From: Pseudisothecium myosuroides
Lineage: Eukaryota > Streptophyta > Bryopsida > Hypnales > Lembophyllaceae
Reading direction: 5' to 3'
DNA length: 64,000 nt
Assembly (NCBI GenBank): GCA_951799445.1
Contig: OX637295.1
Coordinates: 17,856,001 to 17,920,000, forward strand
The notes under the pieces were generated by a model that saw only the letters and a list, made by a program, of their open reading frames with translations, made no database searches and was not told where the DNA came from. Shown here one piece after another: positions 12,111 to 24,025 of the stretch. How positions within the stretch are numbered: position 1 is the first letter of the stretch; each line of letters starts with the position of its first letter. A program made the translations under genes and the position numbers.

Positions 12111-13740
12111 TCCGCGTAGTAGTGGTGAAATGTTGCTACCAAGTGGGGATCCACAAGTCGCACTGGCTGCGATCTCCAGCAGAAAAAAATTACAAGAGGT
12201 AACCATTCCAATCAAAGAAAATTTCTAAGTCCGCAAATTTGCAGGATATATTGCATTTGCGCTCGTTCATGACGATGTAGGATGATCACTGCGGTACATT
12301 TAAGAGTGCATGAGATTCGGCAATGTTTAGGAGTCGGCATGCGAGGATTTTTAGGCGATTCTATAACTTGCAAAGGTACATAAAGCCAGAATAAATTACC
12401 GGCCCAGTTTGTTGAATGAATAGATACTGCATCCCAAATGCCAGTGTTCCGATCTCTGCAATGAGCAAATTCAGTATCAAGCTCTGATCAATATGCTAAC
12501 TCCTACAAAGCATCACTCACACTGATTAAGGTTCATTACAAAAGCTTTTGAGTTCATGCATGAGTTGAGATTCGTACTTCACGGTAAAAATCTTCAATTA
12601 GAATGAAGAAAGGACAAAAGCAAGTGATACCTGATGCGTTTCTTCTAAGATCTCAAACACTTCATCATCTACTTTGCAGGAAAACTAAACATGTGTTCCC
12701 ATGGCAGTACATAAACCTGTAGCATGAACTCGAAACAGTTAACAACAGCCTCAGCATCCAAATCTAAACAGATTAAGCTACTTCCACATTACCGTTGCAC
12801 TAGGAAAAATTTCGGGCCTGCAGAAAGCTGCGAGACTGCATGACAGCGGTGCAATTTCACCTAGGTGATGCTTGATGATGGGCACTTGGCAGATTTGACT
12901 GTACGATGGTAAGAAGCTCTTCTGTATGCAGTCATTGTCACGGGAGGAGTGGGAGAGAGCATCTGTACATGAGATTGCAACAACGACTGCCGTGGCTGGA
13001 TGGACCAGAGTTTGGACCTAACTGTGGAAAATGTTTTTTTTTTAACGCAGTTGATTGAGAAGCTGGAAGATGCTAGTGTTGTAAGAGTTCCTTCGCACTT
13101 CACCAGTTTTATTTATGAATGTTTCTGAGAATCCAACTCCTGTCATGAAGCCAGTCTTTGCAAGATTGAATATAACTAGTCTGTCTGCAAATCGTTTCAC
13201 TTACAGAGAATGAGAAGGGTATTTTAAGGTGTACTGATTCTTTGTATTCGTCTTCCTTGTGATCCCGGTTGACAGTGAACATAGATGAGCATAGGTGAAT
13301 CAACCTTGTAACATCGTGGAGGACAAAAAGTGTTTGACATATGACTTTCAAGGTTCTTGTAAAAACAAAACATTAGAGAATTTTTGGACTCTCCAGAAGG
13401 CCACCAGACTTTAACAACACGGTCTAATTCTAGAGCTCTAGGCAGCTATGAAAAGGACGGGAATCTCTGACAGATGCAAGATTCACCTTGTGTGAATATC
13501 TTGATTGCCAAGCAGTATATCTCTATTTCTAATTCTAGAGTTCTCAGAGAATACTTGAGATGCCTTAATTTAACCATGCCACACGCGTCCTCCATTAAAC
13601 TACTCATGCTTTTCAATCAAAGCTGTTAGAATTGGGAAATACCAACGACGAGCAAGAATAGGGGAAAAAATCTCAACACGGCCAAAATAAATTTAACCCC
13701 GGGTCCCATTCGGCCCTCTTTAGCGGCCTTCTGGAGAGCC
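12111..13740. other. Duplicated flank with broken exon-like piece (unit A)
   Basis: The part from 12860 to 13130 matches unit B 34390-34558 plus 36013-36090. In unit B this contains an open stretch reading ILDDGHLADFTLVYDG. In unit A a small deletion near 12895 (ACTCTAGTGTACG reduced to ACTGTACG) breaks that frame. 12380-12465 (-) holds a short open, hydrophobic stretch between an acceptor-like and a donor-like site. I cannot name a family for either. Confidence 0.35.
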
Positions 13741-14184
13741 GAAAGTTTCTCTAATGACATGCACATATTCATCTAGTAATTGAAGCTCCAACGGATCCTT
13801 TCAGGGTAAACTAGCTTGAGCTTTGAGGGGATCCTACTCTATATATGCAGATTTTCCTTGCCAGTAAAAGACACACAAGAATTTAACAGCCCGAGGAATC
13901 TTAACTTTTTACAAGTAAATAGGTTTGCTCTTGTGCCTCTGGAAAGCTACAATTGTACAGAAACCGAATTGAGGCCAAATAGCAAAGAAACGGACATGGT
14001 CTCATAGATATAAGAGCCTGGGCATCTTCTTACTACTCATATTGACTTCAGCATCCACTTTGCAGAAAAACTTTGTTGTGGCATGTGCGAAGCTTCAACC
14101 TCCCAAGTCCTGCTTTCATTGATGCCCCCTCCATTTGTTGCTTCGCACAACGACGGTGCATTTCGTTTGCTTCTTAGACACCAC

Positions 14185-17128
14185 TCAAGCGCCCTGCAGC
14201 TTAGCCCCATTTTCAGGCGGTGAAGTTGCGGTGATCATGAATACATGACAAACCTCGGGCTTCGAGATCTCCCCAACGTCCCTCTCGATTGCACAACAGA
14301 CAGCCACCGTGGTAATCACAGAGTATATGGCTTCCAAAAATCCTGTTCCCAGTCCTATCATTATTATAGGAAAGCATAACAAGGCGATGAAAAATTTCTT
14401 CAGGAAAAAAGCGTTTGAAAAATACTCCAGGACTCCATAAACCTGCAGCAGAAACAAACAACTTCAACATTAAGTTACAATCTAAATCTCAGCAGATTTA
14501 GCCACATCCGCATTACAGTGGTTGCAGCGTCGGCTAGTTAGAAGATCATTCTGGAAATAGAGGCCAAAATTATCGGGAAATTATGTTCTCAGAAAAAAAA
14601 GCTTGTACAGGGGGGAAATCTTTCAAAATCTTTCTATTATATTTTCGCTTCTATTGAAAATAAATATTTAGAAGTGAATTGTCGTTTTTTCCCTTCACTG
14701 ATGACAATAAGTACTAAGCTTATCATACTGCTGGGCAGATTTCTCAACCCCCAACAATCACAAAAAATCATCCTTGCTTCTGAAAATGGAAACCATTGTC
14801 TACTTGACAATCTCACCAACACAGATTTGGCCAGGTTCAGATAATGAACAAGTGAATAGATCAACTTACAACAAGTGTTTGAAGAAGTGAAGACATGACG
14901 AGCAGCCCCAAAAGCGCATCAAGCATCAGGGAATGGAAATTAATCCTGGCTGTGGAAGCTGGTGAATTCCGTAGCAAGAGATAGCGTGACTCCTTTGAAG
15001 ACTCCCAGAAGCTCAAGCCCGAGATGCTTGCAAAGGTGGAAGCCAATTGAGGATAACCCTCCGGAAATTTGGACAACTGTGAAAAGCATCTCTGGAGTAT
15101 CTTGGGCATCATTCCTTGGTAGTTGCTCTTTATTACTCGGTCATTTATCTTTTTTAAGGGTCTCACCAATGCAACAACAAGTGAGGTGACAATTGTACCC
15201 AAATTGCATGCTGTTCCAAATGATGGCCCATACGCATTCCTGTCATCACAACTAGGTTAGAAAACATGATAGAGATGTATTTTGGCCACTAAACCTATTA
15301 GGAGTCAAAAGAAGATTCCAAATTTCTCTTAGCTTGCATATTTTGAATATTGTATTATATGAATAAACTATTACATTTTAAAGTATTGAATGTTGGTTTA
15401 CCCCAAATCAACCATAGCCTCTCACAAAGAGGGACAAAACATTTATAGCAAGAATATATAGGCCAACCTTGGTCCAAGAAACAAGTCGCAATTAGGTGCA
15501 GTTACTTTCACCAACAATAAGCTTATCTATTTATCCCTTAGTGCTCCGACATTCTAATTTTGAACGATGAACAAAGAGGATCCAAGGACTTTTTTGGCCA
15601 CAAAATTTCTCATTCATCCAAAACCAATGCTTGACTTTTAAAAGACCACACTTACAGCATGATGAATTTGTTGAAATTGAGGTAAACTACAAAAAATTAT
15701 AAAAATACAAGCAAATATTTGCAAAACTTCAAAAAAGGATTCAGGTGCTCAGGAGTTCACAGACAAAACCCAATTTCTCATGCACTAAATCTTACCTCAA
15801 TGAGCGCTTGATGTTGCCAATGGCGGATGAGCCTGTGGGGGCAAAGTACCAAAGCGAGACAGTGCCGCTCACTACCAACTGTTGAAGAACCATGGACACT
15901 GTAAGCACCCAAAAAGCCGTGAAGCCTGCAATACCAAAACCCACACATTGAAATAACCATTTACCAATGACACAAACCATCTATTTATTGATGAACGGTC
16001 TCTCCAAATTTCAATACATGAAAGTCCTCACTCACTCAATTGTTATAATCTGATACGAGAACTAGTGCAAATTAGATCTATGACTTTCCTGAGCAGCAGG
16101 ATCAACCAAACTATTCAAAAATACAATACAAGACCCAAAACAGAAAACATAGCCTCCCAAACCTGAACCAAAAGAAAGGAAGGTTTCAGAGCAAAGAATA
16201 ACTTACTTGCAAAAGTCATGTAAGCATAGACCCATCCCGGACGCTCTGCAAGGCAACAAGGACTTCCAGTGGCAAGCTCACATCCCTTAAGCGGATCATT
16301 CACAACATCAAAATCCGGGACTATCTCACCAACATTGAACGCATACCACATAAACATAAAAATGGGGCCATTCACCACCACCATCGCCCCCATCAACAAC
16401 AACGGATTCACAACCAGAAGCACGAAATGTTCCTTCCAAAACCCCGTCGCCATTCTCAGCACCTCAACTGCGTTCTCCACAGCGCTTCCCGTCCAATTCT
16501 GCCAAAGCGAATAAGCAGACAAAGCCGACAAAGCCGGAAGGTACAACGCGAAAGATATGTGCGTACTCACGCGCCCCGGTGCGCAGACTTCGGAGTTCCA
16601 GAGGCACAAGAGACCAAAACCGAGGATCCACAAGAGACCTAAACCGAGCGAGAGGAGGGAAATGAAGGGCGCAGAAAGGAGAAACAAGGGGCGTGTGTAA
16701 CGACGCAGGAGGGAGACGAGCAAGAGGCTGAGTGGGATTGTCAATGCTAAAGCAGAGAGGGAGGCGATGGCTGCAAGTGTGACAAATGCAAAATCAGAAT
16801 CGGGATCAGAATTGGGATCCGAATCAGAAGCCTTCGGAGTCTGTTGTTGTGCGATTTCGCATTTGTTGGTGGTGGGATTGTAGTTTGAAAGGCGAAGCTT
16901 GGTGTCCATGTTGAGGGTGTCTGTGTGAGTGGAGGCGATGATGCCGAGTGTGAAGGTGGTGAGGATGGCTGTGAGGAAGAGGAAGGTGAAGGTAGAGTCA
17001 CGGTAGGGTCTTTCGGATCCTGTGAGGAAGGGGGTTTGGTGGGGCGAGGTTTCTTGTTTTAGCTTGCTGGAGGTTTGGGTTTGGTCGTGTAACAGCGGCT
17101 CCTGGGATTCGACATTGGTGGACTCCAT
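14185..17128 (-). CDS. Choline-transporter-like (CTL/SLC44) membrane protein, copy A
   Basis: Four exons on the minus strand: 16207-17128, 15796-15925, 14870-15239 and 14185-14442. All have GT..AG borders (for example GCAA|GTAAGT and TTGCAG|GC) and compatible phases 1, 2 and 0, giving 559 residues. This is close to the ~550 residues of the shorter plant plasma-membrane CTL proteins. Exon 1 has a polar N-terminus (MESTNVESQEPLL) then about five hydrophobic segments, and a conserved NPLLLMGAMVVVNGP stretch. Exon 2 has SGTVSLWYFAP, the WYF signature typical of SLC44 proteins. Exon 3 has SFGTACNLGTIVTSLVVALV, equivalent to the GS(I/L)xxGSL motif. Exon 4 has a further hydrophobic segment and a polar tail. 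By family it should be a multi-pass membrane protein linked to choline or lipid transport and trafficking; the substrate is inferred. It is paralogous to the gene at 36788-39713. Confidence 0.85.
15531..15755. mobile_element. Decayed copy of the TTAA MITE seen whole at 38141-38340
   Basis: The sequence from CCCTTAGTGCTCCGACATTC to GGTGCTCAGGAGTTCACAG, in CTL copy A intron 2, aligns with the better preserved element in the same intron of copy B. Both terminal TTAA sites are mutated here. The shared position means the insertion predates the A/B duplication. Confidence 0.55.
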
Positions 17129-18552
17129 GGTGGTGACTGGGCGTCCTAAATAGAGTTGGAACTCACCGTTAGAAATACAATGGACTGGAAACTTGCTTCC
17201 ATTCAGCTAGGAGGTTTGAGAGCCTTGTGTAGCGATATTGTACCAGGTCACCAAGCATTATAGCTACCTTTCTTAGAAAGAAGTGACCAACAAGGAATCT
17301 CTTCACAAGCAAAGCTCGCTCCCAAGCCATGCGCGCACCTCAAGGAAAAGAATTCATTAGCTTCATCTGTAGCAAACCCCAGGCAAACTCAAGCTACCGA
17401 CAGCTGTCCACGGAGGTGATGAAACCATGCACAAACTTCACTAAGGTGTGCGCTGAATTCAATAGTGTATGTAATCGGACTAATTGAGCTCTAGGCTTCA
17501 ATTACAAGACTTGACAATCGAAGTATTTTACATTACGGGTGCACAAAGCCGCTCGAGAATTCCATACTGCACAGAGAGCGCACAGAGAGCTAGAATGGGT
17601 CCTGAAAACAAACAACTCACAACAGAAGTAGCTGGCGCAAGTTGAAGTGAAACCCATACCTTGCAATTATTATGCACAAGATCGATCCCTGATCTGCAAC
17701 TCAACCTGTTCGTTCAAATCCCTCGGTTCACGCAGTTGCTCCCCACCTTCAAATCCACCGGCTGTTTTGTTTTCGTATAAGTTTGTATCGCCGCAAAAGT
17801 TCGAAGGATCTGTCGAGTTCCAAAAACACGCACACTAATCTGAACACTGCAGTACCGGTGTTGCATCTATACCACTGAGTTATCGGATTTTCATTTGAGG
17901 TTGAATCGGTCGGTCGGTCCGACGATTATTTAATGATTTTAAGTTCCGTGGTCCGATCGATCGACCACTTTACGTGAGTGGTTGAATTGAAGCAAATCAA
18001 GTAAGTTGCTTGCTGTTAGCCTCTGAGAGGCTGCTGTACAACGCAATTTTCAACGCATGCGGGAACGGAGTTGAAGACGAGACGGAGTCACTACAGTAAC
18101 TAGCATACTTCTCCAAACCGCCTATGTCAGAACATTTTTATAACCAGGCAATGGTCCTCCCATGCTAGGAAGGTATTAGCGGTATGCTTTGCTAGATACT
18201 TGGGAGGGACTTATCAATTAATTCAAATATGGGTGTTTGTTGAGGAGCTATATAAGGCTTGGTTTAGACTAGCGACCAAATGAAGAACGATTGGTGGCAC
18301 CATGGCCAGTGTTTCGTGGCCAGTGTTTCATCCCCCCATAATGCGCCTTGACACTGCGAGGTTGTTGTTAGTGCCAGTAGGTGTTTCCTAAACAGATTCA
18401 AACTACCAGCTAGTCCGGGTTTTTTGCTACACTTTCCCTTCAACTCCCACCTTCTCGAATATTTCAGTGAGGTACTAAGGTTTAAATAACAAAAGCACCT
18501 CGCAAGAAGAATGTTGCGACAAAACAAACGGAACACTGCGAGTCTGCGACAA
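17129..18552. other. CTL A upstream/5' flank, duplicated in unit B
   Basis: This is collinear with 39714-40590, 40900-40990 and 42025-42450. It likely carries the CTL promoter and 5' UTR on the minus strand. A TATATAAG box at about 18249-18256 (+) has a CATATAAG counterpart in B at about 42186. No reading frame is conserved in both copies. Confidence 0.5.
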
Positions 18553-18785
18553 ACACTAGTAAAAAAATCAATGTCCAAATCAACAAGAAAGTGTTGATTT
18601 TTTCTGTTGATTTGTTCGCATTGATCATCAGCAAAAATATATTGATTATTTCTTTTGATTTGGTCAATTTCAAGGAGAAAATAAAATTAATTAATTAAAT
18701 AATTTCTTTTTTGCTGCCCCAAATTTTTGGGCAGCGAAAAAGAAATTTTTCTTGCTGCCCGAAAATTTTGAGTAGCTATAGTGGT

Positions 18786-18862
18786 CATCGGCCACCCATG
18801 GGATTTGAACCAAGATCTTGGTCTTGGTAACCAAAGGCTCTAATCAACACACCACATTTGTA
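18786..18862 (-). repeat. tRNA-like SINE-type head inside CACTA copy 1
   Basis: On the minus strand the order is a degenerate A-box-like GTGTGTTGATTAGAGC, then GGTTCAAATCCC, a near-perfect polymerase III B box. The A box is weak and a full cloverleaf is not evident, so this is a tRNA-derived repeat, not a tRNA gene. A related head is in CACTA copy 2. Confidence 0.5.
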
Positions 18863-18939
18863 ATTACATATGAAATAGAAATACGGAGTATTATTTTTCT
18901 TACTTATGCATTTAAAATTTTGTGTTTTCTAACTCAGCA

Positions 18940-19290
18940 GACTTTGGCAGCCATTTAGGCATAGGAAAACAATTTTTTTCAAAAAACTTTGAACTAAAAA
19001 AAATAGGTAAATCAAGTTAAGTTTCATTTTCAAAAATCTGTTTGAAATTTGGAGACTCCAATAAAAAGTTATGGACAAATTTCAAAAAGGATGTTTGAAA
19101 ATGTCAAAGAAAATGTCCCTTCCAACCCCTCTCTAAAATTTGTTCATAACTTTTGATTGGACTCTTGAAATCTTAAACAGATTTTTGGAGATGAAACTTA
19201 GTTTGATTTACCAACTTTTTCTAGTTCAAAGCGTTTTTGAAAAAAGTTATTTTACTATTCCAAAATGGCCATCAAAGTCCACTGAGTTTA
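18940..19290. repeat. Fold-back (long imperfect palindrome), copy 1
   Basis: The left arm starts CAGCAGACTTTGGCAGCCAT and the right arm ends ATGGCCATCAAAGTCCACTG. The inner parts (TTTTTTTCAAAAAACTTTGAAC against GTTCAAAG..TTTTGAAAAAAG) also pair. About 340 bp could form one long hairpin. Related blocks lie at 23530-23890 and 48245-48570. Confidence 0.65.
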
Positions 19291-19723
19291 AATAAAAAAA
19301 TGAATTGCGAATGATTAAGTTAAAAAAAGTTTATAATTCCAATTGCGGTGTTTTAACTCCTAAAGGATCAAATGGCATTTTTTTACAATATAGCAATAAT
19401 TGTGGGCATGCAACTTATTACAAATGGAGCTTTTCTTGTTTTTCTTCAAAATTTTCATATAACATGTGGTCAAAGAGTAGCTTCAAGCTAGCCACAACAT
19501 TTTTTGTAACTTTTGACTACATAATTAAAAGTTATTGCATGACATAAAATTTTAATTGTTTGGTGGGCAACTCAGAAAACTAAAAAAAAATCGTTTTTTT
19601 AAGAATAAAAAATTTCAACTTGGTTTCATAGATTTATATTTATTTGAAAAGCTTGAAATCATTGCATTTGTATTAAAAAGGTACGAAGAGTTTTATTTTC
19701 TAGGCAATTAAGAAATCTCTACT

Positions 19724-19993
19724 CATTAGAAGGTTTTTGAGCCTTTGGTAGACTGCGAGTTCCCTACAAGTTCTCATCCTATGGGAACTTTGGGAACACT
19801 ACCAAATCACTAATTTGACGTGGCCAAGAGATTACCATGTCAAATATTAATAATTAATTAATCAATATTTTTTGAAATCTTTTTTTTATTTTTTTTTTAT
19901 TTTTTATTTTTTTATTCTGACAGCTAAAGGCTGGTTCCCAGCAATGGGAACAGCCCGGAAATAATCTTTTGGAGGCTCAAATCTCCCCTAATG
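19724..19993. mobile_element. CATTAG-terminated MITE, nested in CACTA copy 1
   Basis: It begins CATTAGAAGGTTTTTGAGCC and ends GGCTCAAATCTCCCCTAATG, an imperfect ~20-bp inverted repeat. The interior has a GAGTTCCC..GTTCTC block shared with the element at 43521-43765. No target duplication is clear. Confidence 0.5.
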
Positions 19994-20064
19994 CAAAAAT
20001 GAACTGTGAAGTCTTTTATTTAATTCAATTTACAATATTTGCAAAAAAACAAACCCATTGAATG

Positions 20065-20317
20065 TACACTAAATAGTGAAATTAGGTTGCCCCACACTAA
20101 TTTCTCGACATTCTATACTATATAAATATGCAGAGTGAATGTAGGAGGATGCAACAATGTAGAAACCATGTGTGTTGCACGGGTTGGTGCACTGGTTTAT
20201 GGCTTGGGTTTAAAGAATGGCGTGTGCCTCCATTTGGATAAGTCATGAGTCATGAAGTAACTTCTTTAATGAAGGCAACTTAATTGTTAAGGCAACCCAA
20301 TTTCACTATTTAGTGTA
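20065..20317. mobile_element. 253-bp MITE nested in CACTA copy 1
   Basis: Terminal inverted repeats of about 27 bp start TACACTAAATAGTGAAATT; they are followed by AGGTTGCC at the left and (inverted) GGGTTGCC at the right. The superfamily is not assigned because the flanking duplication is not evident. Confidence 0.65.
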
Positions 20318-21489
20318 GATTATTTATTACAACATTACAAACATTGGCATTGGAGTTTTTCAATTTTGTAACTAAATTGTTAATAATTTAGTATTTTAAA
20401 TCATACTCTACCTCTTTTTCTGTAATTTTTTTCAAACATGAATCTGGAATATTTTTTGTTGAAATATTTCTTATGTATTTTCAACTCATCGTAAAGAGCA
20501 ACAAGCTGTAGGATCTACATATTTTTGTCCAAAAAGTTGCTTATGAAAGATGAAATCCAATTAATCATTTCAGAAATGTTGAAAATACTTTTTTTTTGAA
20601 ATCCAAGCGACATAATCTTGCAATTGGTAAGGTTTTTAATGTATTAACCTTACTCTACTACAATTAAACAAAAACATTCTAAACATTCCAAAATATTAAA
20701 ACATTCCAAAAGATTTTAATTTTTTTTTAAACACTATCAAAAATTTCAAAAAGATTTCAAATTCCTTGAAATTCTGTTCATTTGGTCATTGCACTATCCA
20801 AATCAACAAAAAGTGGGTTGTCGTGTCACTTTACATCGTTTATAGAAGATGTCATAAATTACAAGCACTAAAACATACACACATGCTTAAAAGCAAATCC
20901 ACACTACAACAAGGCATGAATGAAAAACCATCCAATAATAAATTTTTTAAACACTCTTAGGTTGTTTCTACTTTGTTTCAATTGGATGAGTCTTGCAAAA
21001 TCACATGAATCAAAGAATAACACTAGTAAAGATTAATATAACAACCGTCTATCATCACATTCCGTGCTCCAACTCCTTTCAATTCATTACCTACAACATA
21101 TGCAAGACTTGAAGAGAATGAATGAGCCAAGGGGCGGCCTAAGGTTACAACCACCCCAAAGGTGCCCTCAAATAGCTCCATTCACACCTCAAACAGTTTA
21201 AAAACACTAGTTCAGCCCCTCAATGGCCAATACATGGCTATTTCACCTATACCATGTCTACAAAGAACCCCCGCATAGTCCAACAAAGCCTAATAGCTAC
21301 CCGTCAGTAAATAACGTGATAGGGTGGTCATTTTGTTGGCTTTTACAGAATGTCCTTACAATGCTCTAAACAACAAAAATGAATAGAAACCAATTAATTC
21401 TTTCTTGATTGGATCATGAATTTTTTACTAGTGCAAAAAGCTATGAGACTGCATGGTAGCAATGCAATTAGAAGGGGGGATTTTAGGAA

Positions 21490-22740
21490 TTTGACGTGGC
21501 ACTACTAAGGTAGTGCCACATCAAATTGTTGGTTTCAAAATTTTTATTTTATTTTATTTATTTTTATTTCTCTCCTCCCCAAAAGTATATATATATATCA
21601 AATAGCCCTCTGCAAAGTTTAAATTTTTTGTAATGTTCTAGGGTTGGCTGGGCATAATTCAATTCTGAAAGTAGATTCCAACGTTTGAAAAATTGTTCTC
21701 TCAAATAAAAATTCATTAGGAAAAATTCCAGCCCTCAAGAAGGCTGCTAGTTTTTTATTTTTGGCACCCCCGGGGTGCAATTACAAAAAAAAAATTGAAT
21801 TTTTTTGTTTAGTATTTGAATTTTTTTTAAAATTATATATATATATATATATATATCTTTTTTTTTTTAAATTCCCCCTAAATGCATCGCAACTTGCAAG
21901 ACTTGCGGCCTTGTCAAGGGCTGAAATTTTCCTAATGGTATATGAAAAAAGATCTCTTGATACAAGGTATCCAAGGTGGGTTTGTGTACGTAACACTTAA
22001 AGTGTGACCCGCCCAATTCTTTCAAATTTTAGAAGAGCATGTCACTGTAAAATGTCAATTGAAACCAATTCAAAATCTCTTCTTTTAGAACTCTTCAACA
22101 ATAACATATATTGGATTATCTGAGATTGGCGTTCTTCAATGAATGTAGTCAATATATCTTGCTGGAATTGGGACTACAATTGGTTTTACAAGTAATCACC
22201 TTATTGTTATATTATTCTGTTTGCTGCCCCTATTTTTTGAGCTCCCCGTTCTCATATTTTGAGTTTTTTGAAAAGTAAAATTTATTTCTAAGAAATAGAC
22301 TTTGTTACAAATCCAATGGCAAGGGTTTCATCAAATTTCAAGTTAAACTCTGCCTTCTGGAGTTTTTTAAGGTTCGATAGTGGAGTCTAGTTTATAGCTC
22401 GTTTTTTTGTATTCAGTTATGGACTAAAAGTTCAACCAACCAATGAGGATCTTGCCCACCTCATAAAGGTCAGATCCACCTTGAAAAGGTCAGATTCAAG
22501 GAGTTCAAGGAGAAGACAAGTGTTCCATTCTCTTTTTTCTTGCAAACACTACTCAAATTTCACTGACCATTGTGCATTGCAAGCTTCACCATGAATTGCA
22601 AAATTCTTGGAATGTTATAAAATTGTACATGTACATTTTCAACTCTCTTGTCTTTCACTGATCATTTTGAAATATTTTCACAAAGATATGCTCCTTCAAA
22701 GTGAGCTGCCCTATATTTCCATTGACCCAAATAAAACTTC
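21490..22740. other. AT-rich spacer between CACTA copies, with one MITE
   Basis: It contains a short palindrome GGCACTACTAAGGTAGTGCC at 21509-21528, AT microsatellites around 21589-21600 and 21834-21857, and the element at 21716-21935. No gene is seen. Confidence 0.55.
21716..21935. mobile_element. 220-bp MITE (TTAGGAAAA termini), copy 1
   Basis: The left end is TTAGGAAAAATTCCAGCCCT and the right end is AGGGCTGAAATTTTCCTAA, an inverted match. It has the same structure and an inner GGTGCAATTA block as the copy at 52785-53022. Both are preceded by TTCA. Confidence 0.6.
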
Positions 22741-23529
22741 AAAATTCACTACTAGAAAGCCATGACCAAATCAACTTATTTATGTTGTTTGGGGTAGTAG
22801 AATGAAAATTCTTATTGATTTTTGAACTTTCTGTGAAAATCAACAAAATGGCGTTAACTTCTCTGTTGATTTGAGTAGTGCAATGATCAAATCAACAGAT
22901 TTTTAGAGAATCTAAAATCTTTTAGGAATCTTTTTTGGAATCCTCTAAAATATTTTAGAATCTTTTTAGAATCTTTGAAATCTTGTAAATTTTTTGTAGA
23001 ATCTTGTAGAATCTTCTTAAAATCTTTTAAAATCTACTAGAAGATTTTAAAATGTACTTGTATTGTAGCAGTAGGACAAGGTCAGCACATTCATGCCAAA
23101 AAACTAATTAACCCTTAAGGCCCTAGGGCATGATTTCAAGCCATTTTCTACTTTTAGGCAGATCTTTTTAAGTGCAATATAAATTTGTTGAATACAATTC
23201 TTATGAAATGTTTATCCAAAAAATTTTACTACTAGCTCAATCCCTAAGAATTTGAAAGTAAATTATATGAAGGTGCAATTAAAATTTTATATTTGAAAAA
23301 GTCATTTTTTTAGGAAAGTGCAGTTTCAGGCAACCATGACAATTAAATCCAATGGGAAGGAAATTTTTTACACGTACTTTCAACAAGATTGTTCACGTAA
23401 TTTCAAAGATCCAATGGATTTCTTTATACATGCGTTCAACAAAATTGTTGACATTTATACCCAATGGAATTCTATGTTCATTCTAGATTTTTTTTATTTA
23501 ACTTAATTATTCACAATTGGGTCTTTTCT

Positions 23530-23890
23530 GAAGTCAGCAGAGTTTGGCAGTCATTGAGGCATAGTAGAACAATTTTTTTCAAAAAACTTTGTACAAAAAA
23601 AAGTTGTAAAAACAAGTTAACTTTCATCTCCAAAAATCCGTTTCAAATTTGGAGCCTCCAATCAAAAGTTAGGGGCAAAGTTCAGAGAGGGGTTGGAAGA
23701 GACATTTTTTTTACATTTTCAAACATCCTCTGTGAATTTTGTCCATAACTTTTGATTGGAGGCTTCAAATTTCAAACGGATTTTTGGAGATAAAATTCAA
23801 CTTGATTTTACAACTTTTCTTTGTTCAAAGTTTTTTGAAAAAAGTAGTTCTACTATGTCCAAATGGCCTTCAAAGTCTGCTGACTTTAAA
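23530..23890. repeat. Fold-back (long imperfect palindrome), copy 2
   Basis: The left arm contains GTCAGCAGAGTTTGGCAGTC and the right arm ends CCTTCAAAGTCTGCTGACTT. The inner arms pair through TTTTTTTCAAAAAACTTTG and its inverse. It sits inside CACTA copy 2, next to the tRNA-like head. Confidence 0.65.
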
Positions 23891-23956
23891 AAGCAAATGA
23901 AAAACAATTGGAAAATTAAAATATATAAAATTCTACATGCTTTGTTAGCACTTGTG

Positions 23957-24025
23957 ATGATGCATGGTGCAATGGTAAAGAACCTTGGACCTCAACCACA
24001 AGGTCCAAGTTCTAATCCCCATGGT
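23957..24025 (+). repeat. tRNA-like SINE-type head inside CACTA copy 2
   Basis: An A-box-like TGGTGCAATGGTAAAG is followed about 35 bp later by AAGTTCTAATCCCC, a degenerate B box, with pairing GGACCTC/AAGGTCC between them. It resembles the 5' head of plant SINEs. It does not fold as a standard tRNA by eye. Confidence 0.5.

Larger units (their letters stand above)
18553..21433. mobile_element. Non-autonomous CACTA element, copy 1 (2.9 kb)
   Basis: The left end is CACTAGTAAAAAAATCAATG and the right end is its inverted form, TTTTTTACTAGTG. Both ends continue into AATCAA(C)AAG-rich subterminal sequence. The flanks AAA and CAA are a 3-bp target duplication with one mismatch. Unit B lacks it: after ACAAAACAAACGG and CTGCGACAAA the two units diverge. 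The inside shares a tRNA-like head and a fold-back block with the CACTA copy at 22747-24332, in opposite orientation, and has other elements nested in it. It has no transposase ORF. Confidence 0.65.

Noticed and set aside
16747..17001. Ser/Pro/Ile-rich minus-strand frame (also at 39332-39586)
   Set aside because: Alternate frame of CTL exon 1; conserved only because the underlying CTL coding sequence is conserved.
18786..18862. Functional tRNA gene on the minus strand
   Set aside because: Only the B box is good. The A box is weak, acceptor-stem pairing is not visible, and the sequence recurs with variation inside a transposon.
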